A stretch of DNA of 64,000 nucleotides from Parabacteroides faecis (GCF_014647375.1 NZ_BMPB01000009.1:62001-126000), one strand, 5' to 3'. Counted from the stretch's first letter, positions 37,693 through 46,715 are shown. The notes: generated by a model from the letters alone, not told the origin. Numbers and translations: made by a program.

Positions 37693-37738
37693 AGGTCCAA
37701 AAAAGCAGGAAACAATCGTTTTTGGCTTTTTTGGACCT
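37693..37738 (+). terminator. Perfect 14-bp stem between the DUF4361-like gene and the MG2 gene
   Basis: AGGTCCAAAAAAGC (37693-37706) pairs exactly with 37725-37738. The T-run is within the stem, so it is either a partial terminator or an RNA-stabilising hairpin that sets differing levels of the genes on each side. Confidence 0.6.
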
Positions 37739-37783
37739 CTTATAAAGTATCATGAAGGAATGATGAAAAATATCAGTTGATTT

Positions 37784-40132
37784 ATGAAACCCTTATTTAT
37801 GATTATAGTTTGTGTCCTGTTGAATGGAATGATGTCGTTTCGTTTATTTCAGGAAAAAACAACAAGTGAACAGATTCTTTCCTTTTTTGATAATCTCCGG
37901 ATGGTTCAACAGGAAAAGTTGTATTTACATTTGGATAAGCCCTATTATGCCGGGGGAGAACAGATTTGGTTTAAGGGATATCTGGTAAACTCGTCTACCC
38001 ATAAACCGGATATGCCGGATAACTTTATTTATGTGGAATTAGTTAATCAGGATAATAAAATTATTCGCAGGCAAAAAGTGAAGAAAAATGAAGGAGGGTT
38101 TTGGGGAAATTTGTCATTGCCTTTGGATCTTCCTGTAGGCGAATATACATTGAGAGGATATACTAATTGGATGCGTAATACTGATTCCGGTTTTTTCTTT
38201 CAGAAAAATATTCCGGTAGCCAATGTATTGGATAGGTCTGATTCTGTAGATTTCAATAAGGAAGATATAGGGGAAAATGATTTTAGTGTTTCCTTCTTTC
38301 CCGAGGGAGGACATTTATTAATTGGATATCGTCAGCAAATAGCTTATAAATGTCAGCGCTCGGATGGCTATAGTGGAGTGATGAAAGGATATATAGTTAA
38401 TCAGTTAGGGGATACGCTCACACAATTAGAGAGTGAACATGATGGTATGGGAGCTTTTTCTTTTTTTCCGGAGAAAGATAATTCATATTATGCATTAGTC
38501 CGTTCTCCCGGATGCGCAGAAAAAAAGATACAATTGCCACAAGCGGAAGATTCTGGTATTACATTGTCATTAAATCAGTCGGCAGGAAAAATACGTTATC
38601 GTATCTTTTCGTCTCTGCCTGCAAGTAAGCAATCGGATTCGTTATATTTGATCGGCCATACAAGAGGATCACTTCGCTTTTTGTTACCGGTGAGTAATGA
38701 TAACTATACGGGGGTTATCAATTCCTCTTATTTCCCGGATGGTATTTCTCATTTTCTGTTGATGGATCAGACCGGGAATAAATTGAGTGAGCGGTTGATA
38801 TTTAATTATCCGGAAAAGAACAGTTGTTGGACTTTACAAACTGATAAGAAAAAATATGATCGTCGGGAAAAAATAAAAGTAAATATCAAGTTAGATACTG
38901 AGTCGGAATCATCAGTGAAAGGGTTCTTTTCCTTAAGTATTACGGATAATAATTCGGTTTTTATGGATTCGCTATCGGGTAATATTTATTCCGAACTATT
39001 GCTTGTATCGGATTTGAAAGGGTTTATAGAGAATCCTGGATGGTATTTTAAAGAGAAGTCCAGAAAGGCTATAAGGGGGCTGGATTTATTGATGTTGACG
39101 CATGGATGGAGTCGTTTTGAAGTCAACCCTTTTACCGAACAATCACATGTGCCCGCTTATTTCGTGGAGAAAGGACAGTATATAAGTGGGAGAATTTTGA
39201 ACTTTTGGGGTAAAGAGGCGAAAGAGGCGGCAATAGTTGCCGTTGATCCGGTAAATAATCTGGTCAGGTCTTTGGAGTCGGATGAAAAAGGCTGTTTCCT
39301 GCTGGATGGAATTGATTATTGCGACTCGACAACTTTTGTAATACAGGCCCGTAGCAAAAAAGGCTTGGCTGTTGTCGATATAAAGATGGACGAAGAAACT
39401 ATTCCGGTTGTAAAAAATAAAAATTTATTTCCTGATTCATTGTTTGTTTTTAATCCGCATTATTTATCCTCTGCAATAGATGCCGGTGGTATGCGTGTAA
39501 TCAATCTGGAAGATGTTGTCATTGAAGGTAAACGGAGCCAGACAGCTAAAGAGAAGGCCGAACGTGTGTGGGCTGATTATTCGATGACAGAAGAGATGCT
39601 AGGAAAGTCTGTATCCAGAACTGCAAAAGATTTATTCAGAAATGCTATGGGAGCAGCAGATATAAGTGATCCGTTAGTAGTGATTGATGGGATGTGTTGT
39701 TGGGATGATAATTATATATTGGAAACGATTTATCCGGATGACATGAAAAGCTTTGATGTATTTAAGGACCAGAAGCGATGTAAATATGGTTCTGTTAGTA
39801 AGTCGACTCCTGCCGTGGTGATTACATTGAAGCCGGAAGCGATGAGCCGTAAAAGAAAGGGGGTTGCTTTATTTCATTCGCTTGGATATGTGAAGCCGGA
39901 TCAATTCTACCATCCGGTATATGATATGCCTGATGAAAAACAGTTGGAAAAAATGGATGTACGTAGTACGATTTATTGGAATCCAACTTTGGAAATAGAC
40001 TCACAGGAAGGTGCAAATGTGGAATTTTATGCTTCGGATATCCCTGCATCATATCATGTTGTAATTGAAGGTGTGGATGAAAGTGGGCAGTTGTATCGGT
40101 ATTCAGGTGATTTATTGAAAATTGTAGAATGA
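37784..40132 (+). CDS. MG2-domain protein with a TonB-receptor plug-like C-terminus
   Basis: Secreted or envelope protein of 782 residues with a signal peptide (about 1-20). The N-terminal part (about 40-150) is an alpha-2-macroglobulin MG2-like domain: EKLYLHLDKPYYAGGEQIWF and LPVGEYTLRGYTNWMRN. A carboxypeptidase-regulatory-like segment lies near 465-540 (GQYISGRILNFWGKEAKEAA). The C-terminal part resembles a SusC plug without barrel: DPLVVIDGMCCWDDNY, then DMKSFDVFKDQKRCKYGSVS and AVVITLKPE. This type occurs in Bacteroidetes and has no known role. It overlaps the next gene by ATGA, so translation is coupled. Confidence 0.8.
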   Translation: MKPLFMIIVCVLLNGMMSFRLFQEKTTSEQILSFFDNLRMVQQEKLYLHLDKPYYAGGEQIWFKGYLVNSSTHKPDMPDNFIYVELVNQDNKIIRRQKVKKNEGGFWGNLSLPLDLPVGEYTLRGYTNWMRNTDSGFFFQKNIPVANVLDRSDSVDFNKEDIGENDFSVSFFPEGGHLLIGYRQQIAYKCQRSDGYSGVMKGYIVNQLGDTLTQLESEHDGMGAFSFFPEKDNSYYALVRSPGCAEKKIQLPQAEDSGITLSLNQSAGKIRYRIFSSLPASKQSDSLYLIGHTRGSLRFLLPVSNDNYTGVINSSYFPDGISHFLLMDQTGNKLSERLIFNYPEKNSCWTLQTDKKKYDRREKIKVNIKLDTESESSVKGFFSLSITDNNSVFMDSLSGNIYSELLLVSDLKGFIENPGWYFKEKSRKAIRGLDLLMLTHGWSRFEVNPFTEQSHVPAYFVEKGQYISGRILNFWGKEAKEAAIVAVDPVNNLVRSLESDEKGCFLLDGIDYCDSTTFVIQARSKKGLAVVDIKMDEETIPVVKNKNLFPDSLFVFNPHYLSSAIDAGGMRVINLEDVVIEGKRSQTAKEKAERVWADYSMTEEMLGKSVSRTAKDLFRNAMGAADISDPLVVIDGMCCWDDNYILETIYPDDMKSFDVFKDQKRCKYGSVSKSTPAVVITLKPEAMSRKRKGVALFHSLGYVKPDQFYHPVYDMPDEKQLEKMDVRSTIYWNPTLEIDSQEGANVEFYASDIPASYHVVIEGVDESGQLYRYSGDLLKIVE

Positions 40133-41811
40133 TGAGTAAATTGTTGTATATAAGTCTGTTTATTCTTCTGGTTCTGTTATTACAGGTTGGATATAGTTAT
40201 CATTTTTTCTATATCGAACAGTTTCAGTTGTTTATGTTTTCGGAAGATTATCTGTTTGAAACGATTTTTCATCCTGGAGGCTTATCCATATATCTAGGAG
40301 AGTTTTTTGTACAATTTTTTTATTATCCTCTGGTTGGCGAGATTATTACAGCATTTTTATTAGTATGTGCAGCCGGATTAGTGAAAAAATCCAGATCTTT
40401 CAATAATACATGTTTTTTACCGGAAGGTCTTATTCTCCTGTTTTTACTGATTGATATTCTTGATTTTAATTTTCTTTATGCAGGGATAGTTGCTTATTTG
40501 TTTTGTGTAATTTTTCTGCTGGCTTACCAGCGTATTCGGAAAGATATCGTACGTATCCTGACCGGATGTCTGATGAGCTGCTTGTTATATCTGATAGCCG
40601 GATCGGTATTTGTCGTTTTTGCAGTCTCATTATTGATGCTGGAAATAAATGTATATAGAATAAAAAAAAGCATGCTTCTTATGCCTTTGGTTTTCATGAT
40701 TCTGCTGGTGTTTTATCTGGATCATGCCGGGTATCTGTATTATTCGGAGATTATATGTTTTGCAGATGGGATATATGCATTGAAAGGAGGGGCAGGCTGG
40801 GTTATCTATGCTCCGTGGTTTTTATTGGCTTTCAGTCCGTTTCTGAGTTCATATTCGGATTTTATTTTTAGCATGATAAAAAATAAATATGGGAAGGTTG
40901 GCATGCAGGTGGTTCTATTGTTCCTCTGCGGTGTTTTTTTATTGTCCGAATATGATGACAGGAAATCTTTGCCGGTGAAAAAATATGCTTATTATGCAGC
41001 TCATAAAAAGTGGGAAAAGATATTACATAGTTGTAAGATACAGCCTCCTGCGGATTTATTGTGTCTTAATTATCAGAATTTAGCTTTGGCTGAACAGGGT
41101 ATTTTGGCAGACTCCTTACTGATGTATACACAACAGGGGAGTAAAGGACTGTTTGTTGACTGGAATATGACTCCTTTTGTATCTATGACACTACAACAGA
41201 TATGTTATTGCTATGGAGATATAGCATCGGCTCGAAAATATGCTTTTGAATGTAATGTCTGCGCACGATCTGTCGGATATCCACTGGCATTGAAAATGTT
41301 AGTCGTATGTAATCGGGAAGAAGGAGAATGTGCCGTTGTGGATAAATATCTTTCTTATTTGCATAAAACGTGGGTCTATCGAGATTGGGAGGTGGACACT
41401 CTTAGCTTGAGACCGATTGAATCTCGGGTTGATAATTTTGTATATCGCCAGAATATGGATCAGTTGGCTTACGATAACGTCTATGATAAGAAATTGGCTG
41501 ATTTTGTTTTATGTTCATATTTACTGGATAAAAACTTGAATGAGTTTTTGAAAGCATTTTACTATTTTTATAAAAATGAAAAAAATATTCCGGTTATTTA
41601 TCAAGAGGCAATTCTTATAGGAGCGCGTAGTAATCTTCAAATACTCGATTATTTCTCGATACCGGATGCCTTGAAGGAACGTTTTCTGGCTTATCAATCT
41701 TTTTGTAAGGCAAATAGATCGAAGATATCTGTATCCGGAAAAGAAAGTAGAAACGTTTGTTATACAAAGAGTTATTGGTATTATTATGATTTTAATCCGG
41801 TTCGGTTATGA
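40129..41811 (+). CDS. DUF6057-like multi-pass membrane protein
   Basis: Protein of 560 residues. The first 300 residues carry about nine or ten hydrophobic segments, with an early MFSEDYLFETIFHPGGLSIY region. The last 250 residues are soluble and helical with Tyr/Cys-rich repeats, which could be TPR-like. It fits the family called DUF6057 in Bacteroidetes, named from memory. It overlaps the upstream MG2 gene (ATGA) and the downstream lipoprotein gene (4 bp), so all three are translated together. The three proteins are probably parts of one envelope machine; the function is unknown. Confidence 0.72.
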   Translation: MMSKLLYISLFILLVLLLQVGYSYHFFYIEQFQLFMFSEDYLFETIFHPGGLSIYLGEFFVQFFYYPLVGEIITAFLLVCAAGLVKKSRSFNNTCFLPEGLILLFLLIDILDFNFLYAGIVAYLFCVIFLLAYQRIRKDIVRILTGCLMSCLLYLIAGSVFVVFAVSLLMLEINVYRIKKSMLLMPLVFMILLVFYLDHAGYLYYSEIICFADGIYALKGGAGWVIYAPWFLLAFSPFLSSYSDFIFSMIKNKYGKVGMQVVLLFLCGVFLLSEYDDRKSLPVKKYAYYAAHKKWEKILHSCKIQPPADLLCLNYQNLALAEQGILADSLLMYTQQGSKGLFVDWNMTPFVSMTLQQICYCYGDIASARKYAFECNVCARSVGYPLALKMLVVCNREEGECAVVDKYLSYLHKTWVYRDWEVDTLSLRPIESRVDNFVYRQNMDQLAYDNVYDKKLADFVLCSYLLDKNLNEFLKAFYYFYKNEKNIPVIYQEAILIGARSNLQILDYFSIPDALKERFLAYQSFCKANRSKISVSGKESRNVCYTKSYWYYYDFNPVRL

Positions 41812-43226
41812 TTAAATATTTATTATTTTGTTGGTATGTAATTCTGTTTTTATCTTGTGGTGGGGAAGAACGACCAAGCTATGCAATGAGGGAACTTATA
41901 TTTCCGGATTATAGAGATGTTACAATACCGGTTAATATAGCACCGTTATCTTTTTACGTGAATCTGCCGGAAATGGATAAAGATGTCCGGATATTATTAC
42001 GTACGCAAACCTGTGAGTTAGTCCGTCAGGGTAAAGAGATTTATTTCTCCTCACATGAATGGAGAGAATTAGTAATGTCGGATAGTGTACTGAATGTTTG
42101 GGTTCAGAAAAAGACCGATCGTCTGTGGAATAATGTTGATTCTTTTAAGATTTATGTATCCGCTGATCCGATAGATCCTTATCTTTCTTATCGCCTGATA
42201 GAACCGGGATATGAAGTGTGGGGAAATATGGGTATCTATCAACGTTGTTTGGCTAATTATGAAGAAAATGCTATTTTTGAAAATTCAGGTGTAAAAGAGA
42301 CTTGCGTGAATTGCCATACGACGAATCAGGGAAACCCGGAAGAATATATATTTCACCAACGTTCTAAGTCGGCAGGAACTATCTTGGTTAAAGATGGTGT
42401 TGTTAGCAAATTGAATACGGATTATTCTGAAAAAATAAAAGTATTAGTTTATCCATCCTGGCATCCTTCGGGGAAATATATTGCTTTTTCTGTAAATAAG
42501 ACAGTACAGACGGTACATTCACAGCATAGGAACCGTATTGAGGTGATGGACCTGCACTCTGATATCGTGATCTTGGATGTACAAAAAAATATACTTTTAA
42601 CCAGTTCTCAATTATCGTCGGCTAATGCCTATGAGACTTTTCCTTGTTTTTCTTCCGATGGAAAAAAGTTGTACTTTTGTTCAGCTCCAGCGATATCGTT
42701 ACCGGATTCATTTAATTTTGTGCAATACAATTTATGCAGTCTGGATGTGGATTTGGAAAAGGGTGTCTTGGGAAGTAGAATAGATACGGTGATACGGGTA
42801 GACACACTAAATGCCAGCCTCTCTTTTCCTAAAATTTCACCGTCCGGGCGTTTTATGCTGTATACACGGCATGCTTACGGTAATTTCTCTATCTGGCACA
42901 GAGATGCGGATTTATGCATGTATGATTTACAATCCCAAAGAGAAATAGATATATCTGTCTTGAATTCGGAAGAGGCGGAAAGTTTCCATTCCTGGTCGTC
43001 GGAAGGACATTGGATTGTTTTTAGCAGCCGTCGGATGACAGGACTTTTTACTTGTTTATATCTAGCTCATATTGATTCTTTAGGACATGCAGGAAAGCCA
43101 TTTTTATTACCGCAAAAAAGTAATGATTCTTATTTTTTTCAATATAAGTCTTATAATGTACCCGAATTTATGAAAGGGATGGTTCGAACAAACAGGAAGG
43201 AGTTGGAGATGGCTATAAGGAGATGA
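41808..43226 (+). CDS. PD40/TolB-like propeller lipoprotein with a CxxCH motif
   Basis: Lipoprotein of 472 residues (signal to Cys17, LFLSC). A single CVNCH (166-170) could bind a c-type heme covalently; it is followed by TTNQGNPEEYIFHQR, with a Met absent but His at the right distance. C-terminal to it are four PD40/WD40-like blades, for example YPSWHPSGKYIAFS, FPCFSSDGKKLYFC, FPKISPSGRFMLYT and FHSWSSEGHWIVFS. The combination suggests a cell-surface or periplasmic redox-linked protein, but it may be a structural metal site. It is the last gene of the operon and overlaps the DUF6057-like gene by 4 bp. Confidence 0.78.
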   Translation: MIKYLLFCWYVILFLSCGGEERPSYAMRELIFPDYRDVTIPVNIAPLSFYVNLPEMDKDVRILLRTQTCELVRQGKEIYFSSHEWRELVMSDSVLNVWVQKKTDRLWNNVDSFKIYVSADPIDPYLSYRLIEPGYEVWGNMGIYQRCLANYEENAIFENSGVKETCVNCHTTNQGNPEEYIFHQRSKSAGTILVKDGVVSKLNTDYSEKIKVLVYPSWHPSGKYIAFSVNKTVQTVHSQHRNRIEVMDLHSDIVILDVQKNILLTSSQLSSANAYETFPCFSSDGKKLYFCSAPAISLPDSFNFVQYNLCSLDVDLEKGVLGSRIDTVIRVDTLNASLSFPKISPSGRFMLYTRHAYGNFSIWHRDADLCMYDLQSQREIDISVLNSEEAESFHSWSSEGHWIVFSSRRMTGLFTCLYLAHIDSLGHAGKPFLLPQKSNDSYFFQYKSYNVPEFMKGMVRTNRKELEMAIRR

Positions 43227-43312
43227 TGTGCATAACTGCTACGAAGAGTTTCATAGCGGATCTGGTTTTAGCTTCTTTTGTGGAGGCTTCGTGAAAATAA
43301 ATTCCCGAAAGT

Positions 43313-43343
43313 TTTGCTAATAACGAAAGAATCAGTAATTTTG
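43313..43343 (+). promoter_or_regulatory. Promoter of rpsU
   Basis: TTTG (43313-43316), 19-bp spacer, TAATTTTG (43336-43343): full Bacteroidetes consensus, 45 bp before the rpsU start. Confidence 0.8.
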
Positions 43344-43388
43344 CTGCCCATTTTGAGGATATAATTAAAAACAATAAATAATTAAATT

Positions 43389-43580
43389 ATGATCGTAGTT
43401 CCATTGAAAGAAGGCGAAAACATCGAGAAAGCGCTTAAGAAATTTAAAAGAAAGTTCGAAAAAACAGGAGTAGTAAAAGAACTGAGAAGTCGTCAGGCTT
43501 TCATAAAGCCTTCTGTTGAAAAGAGAAAACAAACTATGCGTGCAGTTTACGTTCAGCAATTGCAGCAGGTAGAAGAATAA
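43389..43580 (+). CDS. rpsU: Ribosomal protein bS21
   Basis: Basic 63-residue protein of the small ribosomal subunit, placed near the anti-Shine-Dalgarno end of 16S rRNA. Begins MIVVPLKEGENIEKALKKFK and has KFEKTGVVKELRSRQ, which is diagnostic. It starts the conserved block rpsU-xerC-hpf-tRNA-tuf and has a full-consensus promoter. Length is normal. Confidence 0.96.
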   Translation: MIVVPLKEGENIEKALKKFKRKFEKTGVVKELRSRQAFIKPSVEKRKQTMRAVYVQQLQQVEE

Positions 43581-43653
43581 AATATCCTGCCAGGCTTGTT
43601 TTATTGAATTCTTATTCCTATTTTCGTTGCATAAAAGTTGATGCAACGCAGAT

Positions 43654-44550
43654 ATGTTGATAGATTCATTTTTAGATTATCTTCGGTATGAGAGGAACTA
43701 TTCCAATTATACGATAGAGGCTTATTCGAAAGATTTGCGTCAGTTCGAAGAGTATGTAAAAGTGAATAAGGATAACAGATTTGCTCCGGATGAAGTCGAT
43801 GCGGATTTAGTTAGATGTTGGATCGTTTCTTTAATGGACGATAAGATGTCTCCTGTGTCGGTCAATCGGAAATTAAGTTCTTTGAAGTCTTTTTTTAAAT
43901 TCCTTATGAAGCAGGGAAGCATCTCTGTTAATCCATTAAGGTTAATAACCGGACCGAAGACAAAGAAGCCGTTGCCTTATTTCGTCAGAGATAAAGAAAT
44001 GGAATTGTTGTTGGATGGTGATGGGTTTGATGAGGATTTTGAGGGTGTAAGGGATCGTCTGATACTTGAAATGCTATATGATACAGGTATTCGTCGTTCG
44101 GAATTAACCGGAATTTGTGATTCTGATGTTGATTGTGATACGATGCAAGTGCGTGTAACAGGTAAACGTAACAAGCAGCGACTGATTCCATTTGCAGAAG
44201 GATTAAAAAACTTAATACAGGCATACACTGAAGTTCGAAATCGTGAAGTTGGTTCGGAGAGCGGATGGTTTTTTGTAAGAAAAAACGGGGAACAACTATC
44301 GGCAGGCATCGTCTATAATATAGTAAAGAAGAAATTGTCGGAGATCCCAACATTGGCGAAACGTAGCCCTCATGTATTGAGACATTCGTTTGCAACAAGT
44401 ATGTTGAATAATGGAGCAGAGCTGAATGCTGTGAAAGAACTGTTAGGACACAGTAGTTTGGCTTCAACCAGCGTTTACACACATACAACCTTTGAGGAAT
44501 TAAAAAAAGTGTATCATGCTCATCCAAGAGCTAAAAAAGAAGGAGGTTAA
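43654..44550 (+). CDS. xerC: XerC/D-like tyrosine recombinase
   Basis: Site-specific recombinase of 298 residues. The SAM-like N-terminal DNA-binding domain (1-95) is followed by the catalytic domain with Arg147 (DTGIRRSEL), Lys171 (VTGKRNKQR), His240 and Arg243 (SPHVLRHSFAT), His266 (LLGHSSL) and the nucleophile Tyr275 (STSVYTHTT), so all active-site residues are present. Its place between rpsU and hpf is conserved in Bacteroidales, which suggests the housekeeping chromosome-dimer resolvase and not a mobile integrase. Whether it is the XerC or XerD partner cannot be told. Confidence 0.88.
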   Translation: MLIDSFLDYLRYERNYSNYTIEAYSKDLRQFEEYVKVNKDNRFAPDEVDADLVRCWIVSLMDDKMSPVSVNRKLSSLKSFFKFLMKQGSISVNPLRLITGPKTKKPLPYFVRDKEMELLLDGDGFDEDFEGVRDRLILEMLYDTGIRRSELTGICDSDVDCDTMQVRVTGKRNKQRLIPFAEGLKNLIQAYTEVRNREVGSESGWFFVRKNGEQLSAGIVYNIVKKKLSEIPTLAKRSPHVLRHSFATSMLNNGAELNAVKELLGHSSLASTSVYTHTTFEELKKVYHAHPRAKKEGG

Positions 44551-44552
44551 TT

Positions 44553-44852
44553 ATGGACATTAGAATTCAAGCAATCCATTTTGACGCAACAGCTCAGTTA
44601 GAAGCGTTTATTCAGAAAAAAGTTAGTAAGTTGGAGCAATACTTCGACGGCATAATATTAGCAGAAGTAACGTTGAAGGTTGTGAAACCCGAATCAGCTA
44701 AGAATAAAGAAGCAGCTGTGCATCTAAAAATAAAGAATGGCGATTGCTTTGCGGAGAAGATAAACGACACTTTTGAAGCGTCTATTGACGAATGTGTTGA
44801 AGCTTTGGAAAAGCAATTAGTTAAATTCAAGGAAAAAATCAGAGCCAAATAA
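44553..44852 (+). CDS. hpf: Ribosome hibernation-promoting factor (HPF/RaiA family, short form)
   Basis: Protein of 99 residues that binds the decoding region of the 30S subunit in slow growth. It shows MDIRIQAIHFDATAQLEAFI at the start, KVSKLEQYFDGI and the KIKNGDCFAEKINDTFEASI segment, all family-typical. It lacks the C-terminal dimerisation domain of the long form. Translation starts 2 bp after the xerC stop, so the two are coupled. Confidence 0.93.
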   Translation: MDIRIQAIHFDATAQLEAFIQKKVSKLEQYFDGIILAEVTLKVVKPESAKNKEAAVHLKIKNGDCFAEKINDTFEASIDECVEALEKQLVKFKEKIRAK

Positions 44853-44869
44853 AAAAAACGGTAGATAAA

Positions 44870-44900
44870 TTTGGTATGTAAGAAATAATATCTAAATTTG
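44870..44900 (+). promoter_or_regulatory. Promoter of the tRNA-tuf operon
   Basis: TTTG (44870-44873), 19-bp spacer, TAAATTTG (44893-44900): full consensus. Transcription would start near 44907, about 42 bp before the first tRNA. Confidence 0.8.
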
Positions 44901-44901
44901 C

Positions 44902-44936
44902 AGCCGTTTCGCCTACACGACGAAACGGCTTCTTTT
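44902..44936 (+). promoter_or_regulatory. Hairpin at the start of the tRNA-tuf transcript
   Basis: AGCCGTTTCG (44902-44911) pairs exactly with CGAAACGGCT (44921-44930), followed by TCTTTT. It stands between the -7 box and the first tRNA. It may be the terminator of hpf overlapping the promoter, or a leader hairpin. Confidence 0.55.
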
Positions 44937-44948
44937 AGAAGAAGGCTC

Positions 44949-45022
44949 GCCTCTTTAGCTCAGTTGGCCAGAGCACGTGATTTGTAATCTCGGGGTCGTT
45001 GGTTCGAATCCGACAAGAGGCT
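44949..45022 (+). tRNA. tRNA-Thr (anticodon TGT)
   Basis: Complete cloverleaf of 74 nt with acceptor GCCTCTT/AAGAGGC, D-loop TAGCTCAGTTGG, anticodon loop ATTTGTAAT with TGT, and T-loop GGTTCGAATCC. CCA is not encoded. First of four tRNAs before tuf. Confidence 0.95.
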
Positions 45023-45047
45023 CAAAGGAATTGAAAATTAAAAATAG

Positions 45048-45130
45048 GGGCAGTTACCAGAGTGGCCAAATGGGGCTGACTGTAACTCAGCTGTCTTTCG
45101 ACTTCGGTGGTTCGAATCCATCACTGCCCA
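45048..45130 (+). tRNA. tRNA-Tyr (anticodon GTA)
   Basis: Class II tRNA of 83 nt with a long variable arm (GCTGTCTTTCGACTTCGG region). Acceptor GGGCAGT/ACTGCCC, anticodon loop CTGTAAC with GTA, T-loop GGTTCGAATCC. Confidence 0.95.
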
Positions 45131-45181
45131 CAACTAAGGAACAATCTAAAAAGCAGATTGGTTCGTGAAAGAATTAAAATT

Positions 45182-45254
45182 GCGGAAGTAGCTCAGTTGA
45201 TAGAGCATTAGCCTTCCAAGCTGAGGGTCGCGGGTTTGAGCCCCGTCTTCCGCT
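45182..45254 (+). tRNA. tRNA-Gly (anticodon TCC)
   Basis: Cloverleaf of 73 nt: acceptor GCGGAAG/CTTCCGC, anticodon loop CTTCCAA with TCC, T-loop GGGTTTGAGCCC. Confidence 0.95.
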
Positions 45255-45265
45255 CTTTTTATTTC

Positions 45266-45337
<72 letters not shown>

Positions 45338-45387
45338 CAGATGATATTTAGAACATGATCATTAATCAAATAAAGAACAATTAAGTT

Positions 45388-46575
45388 ATGGCAAAAGAGA
45401 AATTTGACAGATCGAAACCACATGTGAACATTGGTACGATTGGTCACGTTGACCACGGTAAAACAACTTTGACAGCTGCTATCACAACAGTATTGGCAAA
45501 GAAAGGTCTTTCAGAACTGCGTTCATTCGATTCTATCGACAACGCTCCTGAAGAAAAAGAAAGAGGTATTACTATTAACACTTCTCACGTAGAGTATTCG
45601 ACTGCAAACCGTCACTATGCTCACGTAGACTGTCCGGGTCACGCCGACTACGTAAAGAACATGGTTACTGGTGCTGCTCAGATGGACGGTGCTATCATCG
45701 TAGTTGCTGCAACTGATGGTCCTATGCCTCAGACTCGCGAACACATCCTGTTGGCTCGTCAGGTAAACGTACCGAAGCTGGTTGTATTCATGAACAAATG
45801 CGACATGGTTGACGACGAAGAAATGTTGGAATTGGTTGAAATGGAAATGAGAGAACTTCTTTCATTCTATCAGTTCGACGGTGACAACACTCCGATCATC
45901 CGTGGTTCTGCACTGGGTGCATTGAACGGTGATCCGAAATGGGAAGATAAAGTAATGGAACTGATGGAAGCTTGCGATACTTGGATTCCGCTGCCTCCGC
46001 GTGAAGTTGACAAACCTTTCTTGATGCCGGTTGAAGACGTGTTCTCTATTACTGGTCGTGGTACTGTTGCTACTGGTCGTATCGAAACAGGTATCGTAAA
46101 AGTTGGTGAAGAAGTTCAGATCATCGGTCTGGGTGCTGACGGTAAGAAATCTGTTGTAACAGGTGTGGAAATGTTCCGTAAACTGTTGGATCAGGGTGAA
46201 GCTGGTGACAACGTAGGTCTGTTGCTGCGTGGTATCGACAAGAACGAAATCAAACGTGGTATGGTAATCTGCCATCCGGGTAAGGTTAAAGAACACTCTC
46301 ACTTCAAGGCTGAGGTTTATATCCTGAAGAAAGAAGAAGGTGGTCGTCACACTCCGTTCCACAATAAATACCGTCCTCAGTTCTATATCCGTACATTGGA
46401 CGTAACAGGTGAAATTACTCTTCCGGAAGGAACTGAAATGGTTATGCCTGGTGATAACGTAACAATCGACGTTGAACTGATCTACCCGGTAGCTTGTAAC
46501 GTAGGTCTTCGTTTCGCTATCCGCGAAGGTGGACGTACAGTAGGTGCTGGTCAGATTACAGAATTGATTGACTAA
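45388..46575 (+). CDS. tuf: Elongation factor Tu
   Basis: GTPase of 395 residues that brings aminoacyl-tRNA to the ribosome. The G1 loop GHVDHGKTT begins at residue 19; the switch regions [12 protein letters not shown] and [12 protein letters not shown], the NKCD specificity motif (about 136-139) and both beta-barrel domains are intact. The gene lies between the tRNA cluster and tRNA-Trp-secE-nusG, as in many bacteria. A hairpin follows 20 bp after the stop. Confidence 0.98.
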   Translation: MAKEKFDRSKPHVNIGTIGHVDHGKTTLTAAITTVLAKKGLSELRSFDSIDNAPEEKERGITINTSHVEYSTANRHYAHVDCPGHADYVKNMVTGAAQMDGAIIVVAATDGPMPQTREHILLARQVNVPKLVVFMNKCDMVDDEEMLELVEMEMRELLSFYQFDGDNTPIIRGSALGALNGDPKWEDKVMELMEACDTWIPLPPREVDKPFLMPVEDVFSITGRGTVATGRIETGIVKVGEEVQIIGLGADGKKSVVTGVEMFRKLLDQGEAGDNVGLLLRGIDKNEIKRGMVICHPGKVKEHSHFKAEVYILKKEEGGRHTPFHNKYRPQFYIRTLDVTGEITLPEGTEMVMPGDNVTIDVELIYPVACNVGLRFAIREGGRTVGAGQITELID

Positions 46576-46592
46576 TATTACTACAATATGTG

Positions 46593-46622
46593 TAGCCAGT
46601 CTTTAATAGAGACTGGCTATTT
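46593..46622 (+). terminator. Hairpin after tuf
   Basis: TAGCCAGTCT (46593-46602) pairs exactly with AGACTGGCTA (46610-46619) and is followed by TTTT. It lies just before tRNA-Trp, so it may act as a partial terminator or a processing site. Confidence 0.65.
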
Positions 46623-46623
46623 T

Positions 46624-46696
46624 ACGGAAGTAGCTCAGTCGGTAGAGCACTGGTCTCCAAAACCAGGTGTCGGGAGTTCGAGCCTCTCCTTCCGTG
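46624..46696 (+). tRNA. tRNA-Trp (anticodon CCA)
   Basis: Cloverleaf of 73 nt: acceptor ACGGAAG/CTTCCGT, anticodon loop TCTCCAAAA with CCA, T-loop GAGTTCGAGCC. Placed before secE, a conserved order. Confidence 0.95.
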
Positions 46697-46715
46697 CTAA
46701 AAATCTATAGATTCG

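Noticed and set aside
43654-44550. The XerC-like recombinase as the dedicated invertase of the switch at 29692
   Set aside because: It lies 14 kb away within a conserved housekeeping block, so its place does not tie it to the switch; it could still act in trans.
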